Of a stretch of DNA of 64,000 nt, positions 60,022 to 64,000 are shown in pieces. Source of the DNA: Streptomyces sp. A0958 (GTDB lineage Bacteria > Actinomycetota > Actinomycetes > Streptomycetales > Streptomycetaceae); assembly GCF_004795035.1 (NCBI RefSeq), contig NZ_SSBK01000032.1, forward strand, positions 1-64,000, in the 5' to 3' direction. The notes below the pieces were generated by a model that did not search any database, was not told where the DNA came from, and saw only the letters and a list, made by a program, of their open reading frames with translations. The position numbers and the translations under genes were made by a program. The first letter of the stretch is position 1; the number at the start of each line of letters is the position of its first letter.

Positions 60022-60031
60022 CCGGAGCGTC

Positions 60032-61024
60032 CTACCAGCGGTCGTGGACCGCCGCGCGAATCCTGCGGTCGTAGAGGTCGCGCACCGCGTCCAGCGTGCT
60101 CTGCGGCAGCGGGTCGAGTGCGGCGGCGGCCGCGTTGGCCCGCGCCTGCTGCGTCGAGCGCGCTCCGGGGATGACGCTGGTGACGCCCGGCTGCTGGATG
60201 ATCCAGCGCAGCGCCGTCTGCGCCGGGGTCGCGCCCTCGGGAGCGAGCGCGGCGAACTCCGCGGCGGCGGCCACACCGGTCTCGAAGTCGATACCGGAGA
60301 AGGTCTCGCCCTGGTCGAACGCCTCGCCGTGCCGGTTGTACGTGCGGTGGTCCCCGGGAGCGAAGACGGTGTCCGCGGTGTACTTGCCCGACAGCAGCCC
60401 GGAGGCGAGCGGCACCCGGGCGACGATGCCGACCCCGGCGGCCCGCGCCGCCGGCAGGACCTCGTCCAGCGGCTTGAGGCGGAACGGGTTGAGGATGATC
60501 TGCACGCTCGCGACACCGGGGCGGGCGATGGCCGTCAGCGCCTCCGCACACGTCTCCACGCTCACCGCGTAGGCCGCGACGCGCTGCTCGGCCACCAGCG
60601 TGTCCAGCGCGTCGTACACCTCGTCGGACGCGTAGACGGCGGTGGGCGGGCAGTGCAGCTGTACGAGGTCGAGGGTGTCGACCCCGAGATTGGCGCGGGA
60701 ACGGTCGTTCCACGCGCGGAAGTTGTCCAGGGTGTAGTTCTCCGGCACCTGATCGGCCCGGCGGCCCATCTTCGTGGCGACGAAGACCCCGGCGTCGGGC
60801 CGCTCCTTGAGATAGCGGCCGATGAGTTGTTCACTCCGTCCGTCCCCGTACACGTCCGCCGTGTCGAAGAAGGTGACGCCCGATTCGACGGCCGCGTCGA
60901 GCACACTGAGGGCGTCCGCCTCGCGGACCTCACCCCAGTCCCCGCCTAGTTGCCATGTGCCTTGTCCGACGACCGATACGTTCCGTCCGGTCCTGCCCAG
61001 TTCGCGCTGATCCATGGGGGTCAT
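60032..61024 (-). CDS. Aldo/keto reductase
   Basis: The 330-residue (alpha/beta)8 NADPH-dependent reductase keeps the catalytic tetrad: Asp and Tyr in FFDTADVYGDGRSE, Lys in VFVATKMGRR and His in DLVQLHCPP. The C-terminal GVTSVIPGARSTQQARANAAA binds the NADPH phosphate. The ATG at 61024 overlaps the stop of a decayed AKR gene by 4 bases (ATGA); a second ATG at 61015 is possible. Substrate unknown. Confidence 0.9.
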   Translation of the reverse strand: MTPMDQRELGRTGRNVSVVGQGTWQLGGDWGEVREADALSVLDAAVESGVTFFDTADVYGDGRSEQLIGRYLKERPDAGVFVATKMGRRADQVPENYTLDNFRAWNDRSRANLGVDTLDLVQLHCPPTAVYASDEVYDALDTLVAEQRVAAYAVSVETCAEALTAIARPGVASVQIILNPFRLKPLDEVLPAARAAGVGIVARVPLASGLLSGKYTADTVFAPGDHRTYNRHGEAFDQGETFSGIDFETGVAAAAEFAALAPEGATPAQTALRWIIQQPGVTSVIPGARSTQQARANAAAAALDPLPQSTLDAVRDLYDRRIRAAVHDRW

Positions 61025-61447
61025 GCTACGGCTCGCCCGCCGGGCTGTCCGAGCGCGGTGGGCCGCAGCATCTCGTCGTCGGTGAGCCGCGGGGCGCCCG
61101 CCGCCACGTCGGCCTCCAGATGGGCGGGGTCGCCGGTGCCCGGGATGGTCACGACGTGCGGGCCCTGCTGAAGGGTCCACGCCGGCCGGACCTGGGCCGG
61201 TGAGGCGTCGTGGGCGCGGGCGATGTCGAGCAGCGCCTCGCGCTCGGCCGCGGGCGCCGGCCCCGGGCCCGCGGCCGGCGCCCGCTCCCGCGATCGCGTA
61301 GAAGAGGACGAAGGCGATGCCCAGCTCGCCGCACATGCCCTCCTGGGAGGCGATGCCCAGCTCGCCGCACATGCCCTCCTGGGAGGCGGGGCGCCGCTCG
61401 CCGATGCCGTAGCGGTTCTGCACGCAGACGACGGGTGCGATGCCCGG
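61021..61447 (-). pseudogene. Decayed aldo/keto reductase gene fragment
   Basis: The reverse strand encodes the C-terminal third of a second, different aldo/keto reductase in two frames: first APVVCVQNRYGIGERR...ELGIAFVLFYAIAGAGAG, then after a frameshift near 61270, EREALLDIARAHDASPAQVR through VVTIPGTGDPAHLEADVAAGA to a stop at 61021. The N-terminal half is missing, and a 36-base tandem duplication (12 residues, ASQEGMCGELGI twice) interrupts the first part. The stop overlaps the start of the intact aldo/keto reductase, indicating that the two once formed a coupled pair. Confidence 0.8.
61314..61385. repeat. 36-bp perfect tandem duplication in the AKR pseudogene
   Basis: Units 61314-61349 and 61350-61385, each starting GCGATGCCCAGCTCGCC, are identical and keep frame, inserting 12 residues into a conserved part of the reductase fold. 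Confidence 0.95.
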
Positions 61448-61759
61448 GCCCGGTCCCGGTCGTGCGGGGTGCACTCGTCGCTGAACGCCGCGCCGCCCGT
61501 CCATCCCCACCCGACCCCCTCCCGCGCGTGCGCGCGCCGCCGCGGGTCACCGCGCCGTCCCGCCGGGGCGACTTGACCAGACTTGCCAACTCCCCCGCAC
61601 GTGGCCGCAGTTCGTTGACGGGGTCATGGCGACGTGTGAGTGTTCGGTCGCTCGATCACGGACACCACCCGGACGGACGGCGCGCGGCTGCCGCACGGGT
61701 GGGTGCGTCTCCCCACGCCGGTGCCCGTGACCGAGGTCCCCACGAAACGAGGAGCCTCG
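61448..61759. other. 312-bp gene-free stretch upstream of the M4-M28 peptidase
   Basis: Nothing codes convincingly here. The left part is GC-rich low complexity, where the missing N-terminal half of the decayed reductase would lie. CGACTTGACCAGACTTGCC near 61568 contains a TTGACC that could be a -35 box and a repeated GACTTG; promoter elements for the peptidase are presumably downstream of it. Confidence 0.5.
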
Positions 61760-64000
61760 ATGAAACGCAGACCGATGACGGCCGGGACAACCCTGGCCGT
61801 CCTCGCCGGAATGCTGGTCGCCATCAGCGGTCCACCAGCAGCCGCCGGACCGTCACCGACCCCCGGCCCCACGGCACTCACCGCCGCCGTGTCGGCCGCC
61901 GACCGGGCCGCCGCCAGCGGGCTCGACTCCCTGGCCAAGGGCCCGGACGAGCGCTACGAGCGCCAGATGGTGACCCCGTGGGTCAACGGCCTCTACTCCG
62001 TCGCGTACGAACGCACCTACCGCGGCCTGCCGGTCGTCGGCGGCGACGCCGTCGTGGTGGCCGACTCGAAGGGGCGGGTCCGCGGCTCGCAGTCGGCGGT
62101 CTCCCGGCGCATCAACGTGCCCACGACCGCGACGGTGTCCGCCAAAACCGCCGAGGCCGCCTCCCGCAAGCAGCTCCGTACGGTGGAGCGGGTCGAGAGC
62201 CACCGGCTCGTCGTACGGGCCACCGGCGAGCGCTCCCGGCTCGCCTGGGAGACCGTGCTCACCGGCCGGAGCGAGAAGGCACCGAGCCGGCTGCACGTCT
62301 TCGTCGACGCGGGCACCGGGGCGGTCCTCGACAGCTACGACGACGTCAAGGCCGGCACCGGCAACAGCCAGTGGAACGGGCCCTCCCCGCTCTCCATCAA
62401 CACGACGTCTTCGGGCGGCAGTTACTCGCTCCGCGACCCGAGCCGCCCCGGACTGAGCTGCGCCGACTACAGCACCGGCGGCGTCTTCACCAAGTCGACC
62501 GACTCCTGGGGCACCGGCAGCGCCTCCAGCAAGGAGACGGGCTGCGTCGACGTCATGTGGGCGGCCCAGCACGAGTGGGACATGCTGCGCGACTGGCTCG
62601 GGCGCAACGGTCACGACGGCAACGGCCGCAGCTGGCCCGTCAAGGTCGGCCTGAACGACGTCAACGCGTACTGGGACGGCTCCACGGTCTCCATCGGCCA
62701 CAACCGGGCCAACCAGTGGATCGGCGCCATGGACGTCGTGGGCCACGAGTTCGGCCACGGCATCGACCAGTACACACCGGGCGGCGCGAACAACGAGTCC
62801 GGGCTCGGCGAGGCCACCGGCGACATCATGGGGGCGCTGACCGAGGCGTACACCAACGAGCCCGCCCCGTACGACGACCCGGACTACACCGTGGGCGAGA
62901 AGATCAACCTCGTCGGCAACGGACCGATCCGGATCATGTACAACCCCGGCCAGATCGGCGACCCGAACTGCTACAGCTCCTCCATACCCAACACCGAGGA
63001 GCACGCGGCGGCCGGTCCGCTGAACCACTGGTTCTACCTGCTGGCCGAGGGCTCGAACCCGGGCGGCGGCAAGCCCTCCAGCCCCACCTGCAACAACTCC
63101 GCGGTCACCGGCGTGGGCATCCAGAGCGCCGGCAAGGTCTTCTACGGCGGCATGCTCCTCAAGACCAGCGGCATGACCTACAAGCGCTACCGCACGGCCA
63201 CCCTCACCGCGGCCAAGAACCTCGACGCCACCTGCGTGCTGCACAGCCGCACGAAGGCGGCGTGGGACGCGATCAGCGTCCCCGCCCAGAGCGGTGACCC
63301 CGCCTGCACGCCGAGCGGCAACAACGACTTCTCGATGTCCCTCGACCCCGCCTCCGGCTCGGTGAAGGCGGGCAACGCGGTCACGGCCACCGTGCGCACG
63401 ACCGTCTCCTCCGGCAGCGCGCAGACGGTGAACCTGTCCGCGAGCGGCCTGCCCGGCGGCGTCAACGTCTCCTTCAGCCCCTCCTCCGTGCAGTCCGGCT
63501 CGACCTCGGCCATGACGGTCTCGACCACATCGGCCGCGGCCCCCGGGTCGTACACCTTCACCGTGAAGGGCGCGGGCACCCAGGAGCACACCGCCCAGTA
63601 CACGCTGACCGTCACCGGCGGCGGCGGCAGCCCCGGCGGCACCCCGCCCGACATCAGCATCGCCAACGTGCAGGCCCACCTCTCCCAGTTGCAGACCATC
63701 GCCTCGCAGAACGGCGGCAACCGGCGGGCCGGCAGCAGTGGCTACACCGCCTCGCTCGCCTATGTGAAGGGCAAGCTCCAGGCGGCCGGATACACCGTCA
63801 GCGAGCAGACCTGCACCACCTGCACCTATCCCGGCAACAACCTGATCGCGGACTGGCCGGGCGGCCCCACCGACAGCACCGTGATGTTCGGCGCCCACCT
63901 GGACAGCGTGGCCGCCGGGCCCGGCGTCAACGACAACGGCTCCGGCTCCGCGACCCTGCTGGAGAACGCCCTCGCGCTGGCCCAGCAGAACCCGACGATG
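61760..64000 (+). CDS. Secreted M4 metalloprotease fused to an M28 aminopeptidase domain (3' end beyond window)
   Basis: From the ATG at 61760 (after GAGGAG) the frame stays open to the window edge, 747 codons. Residues 1-28 are a Sec signal; about 35-195 a FTP/PepSY-type propeptide; about 205-515 an M4 (thermolysin) catalytic domain with zinc ligands H329 and H333 in GHEFGH, E351 in SGLGEATGD, and a catalytic-His segment EEHAAAGPLNHWFYLL. About 525-625 is an Ig-like beta domain (SLDPASGSVKAGNAVTATVR), then a Gly linker. From about 635 an M28 zinc aminopeptidase begins, with H713 and D715 in GAHLDSV and D725 in VNDNGSG. Endo- and exopeptidase on one chain is unusual. Confidence 0.9.
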   Translation, partial: MKRRPMTAGTTLAVLAGMLVAISGPPAAAGPSPTPGPTALTAAVSAADRAAASGLDSLAKGPDERYERQMVTPWVNGLYSVAYERTYRGLPVVGGDAVVVADSKGRVRGSQSAVSRRINVPTTATVSAKTAEAASRKQLRTVERVESHRLVVRATGERSRLAWETVLTGRSEKAPSRLHVFVDAGTGAVLDSYDDVKAGTGNSQWNGPSPLSINTTSSGGSYSLRDPSRPGLSCADYSTGGVFTKSTDSWGTGSASSKETGCVDVMWAAQHEWDMLRDWLGRNGHDGNGRSWPVKVGLNDVNAYWDGSTVSIGHNRANQWIGAMDVVGHEFGHGIDQYTPGGANNESGLGEATGDIMGALTEAYTNEPAPYDDPDYTVGEKINLVGNGPIRIMYNPGQIGDPNCYSSSIPNTEEHAAAGPLNHWFYLLAEGSNPGGGKPSSPTCNNSAVTGVGIQSAGKVFYGGMLLKTSGMTYKRYRTATLTAAKNLDATCVLHSRTKAAWDAISVPAQSGDPACTPSGNNDFSMSLDPASGSVKAGNAVTATVRTTVSSGSAQTVNLSASGLPGGVNVSFSPSSVQSGSTSAMTVSTTSAAAPGSYTFTVKGAGTQEHTAQYTLTVTGGGGSPGGTPPDISIANVQAHLSQLQTIASQNGGNRRAGSSGYTASLAYVKGKLQAAGYTVSEQTCTTCTYPGNNLIADWPGGPTDSTVMFGAHLDSVAAGPGVNDNGSGSATLLENALALAQQNPTM

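Noticed and set aside
60032..61510. Aldo/keto reductase start placed at 61510 (492 codons)
   Set aside because: The first 160 codons mix scraps of the decayed paralogue with out-of-frame sequence; the true start overlaps the pseudogene stop at 61024.

Overview
The window is chromosomal DNA from a Streptomyces or very close actinomycete. It is GC-rich, with purine-rich ribosome binding sites, frequent GTG/TTG starts, several ATG starts placed just after a TANNNT box (leaderless mRNAs), twin-arginine signal peptides, DasR-type operators and a high density of LacI regulators. No rRNA, tRNA, CRISPR array, phage or complete insertion sequence is visible. Both edges cut a gene: etfB on the left and a secreted M4-M28 peptidase on the right.

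Layout. 0-12 kb is ordinary housekeeping and small-enzyme territory: etfB end, a flavin reductase preceded by a Cys-Cys leader peptide, thioredoxin, PlsC acyltransferase, a DUF6421-SDR-threonine aldolase operon, glycerophosphodiesterase, a DUF5134/M56 pair, PAP2 and HAD phosphatases and an ArsR-type repressor. 12-31 kb is a furanose/arabinoside utilisation locus: aldose epimerase, LacI, a YtfQRT-YjfF-type ABC importer, a divergent secreted GH127 with a ricin domain, a secreted GH2 with an AbfB domain, a PhyH dioxygenase, a second LacI, and a large secreted PA14-GH2-LamG protein. 33-40 kb matches the bxlRE-F-G-A arrangement for xylo-oligosaccharide uptake and intracellular hydrolysis, with a GH115-like C-terminal scrap beside it. 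40-46 kb returns to general metabolism: uracil-DNA glycosylase, BadF-type sugar kinase, sirohydrochlorin chelatase-like protein, lactonase and FUSC transporter.

46-55 kb is a third sugar locus: divergent LacI, cytoplasmic GH2 beta-galactosidase, a three-gene ABC importer and a cytoplasmic GH29 alpha-fucosidase. It probably imports fucosylated galactosides intact and dismantles them inside the cell. 55-58 kb holds an unassigned Tat-exported protein and an AA10 LPMO under two DasR-like sites, pointing to chitin. The right end has an Lrp regulator, a membrane Ser/Thr kinase, an aldo/keto reductase with a decayed paralogue, and the start of a protein that joins an M4 metalloprotease to an M28 aminopeptidase.

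How it works together: secreted enzymes cut plant (and chitin) glycans outside the cell, three ABC importers lacking their own ATPase or using an RbsA-type ATPase take up products, cytoplasmic glycosidases finish the job, and a local LacI repressor sits at each locus. Shared short operators (AACGTT-cored at 19.8-26.0 kb; CTATCACGAGTT at 50.9 and 54.2 kb) tie genes to their regulators.
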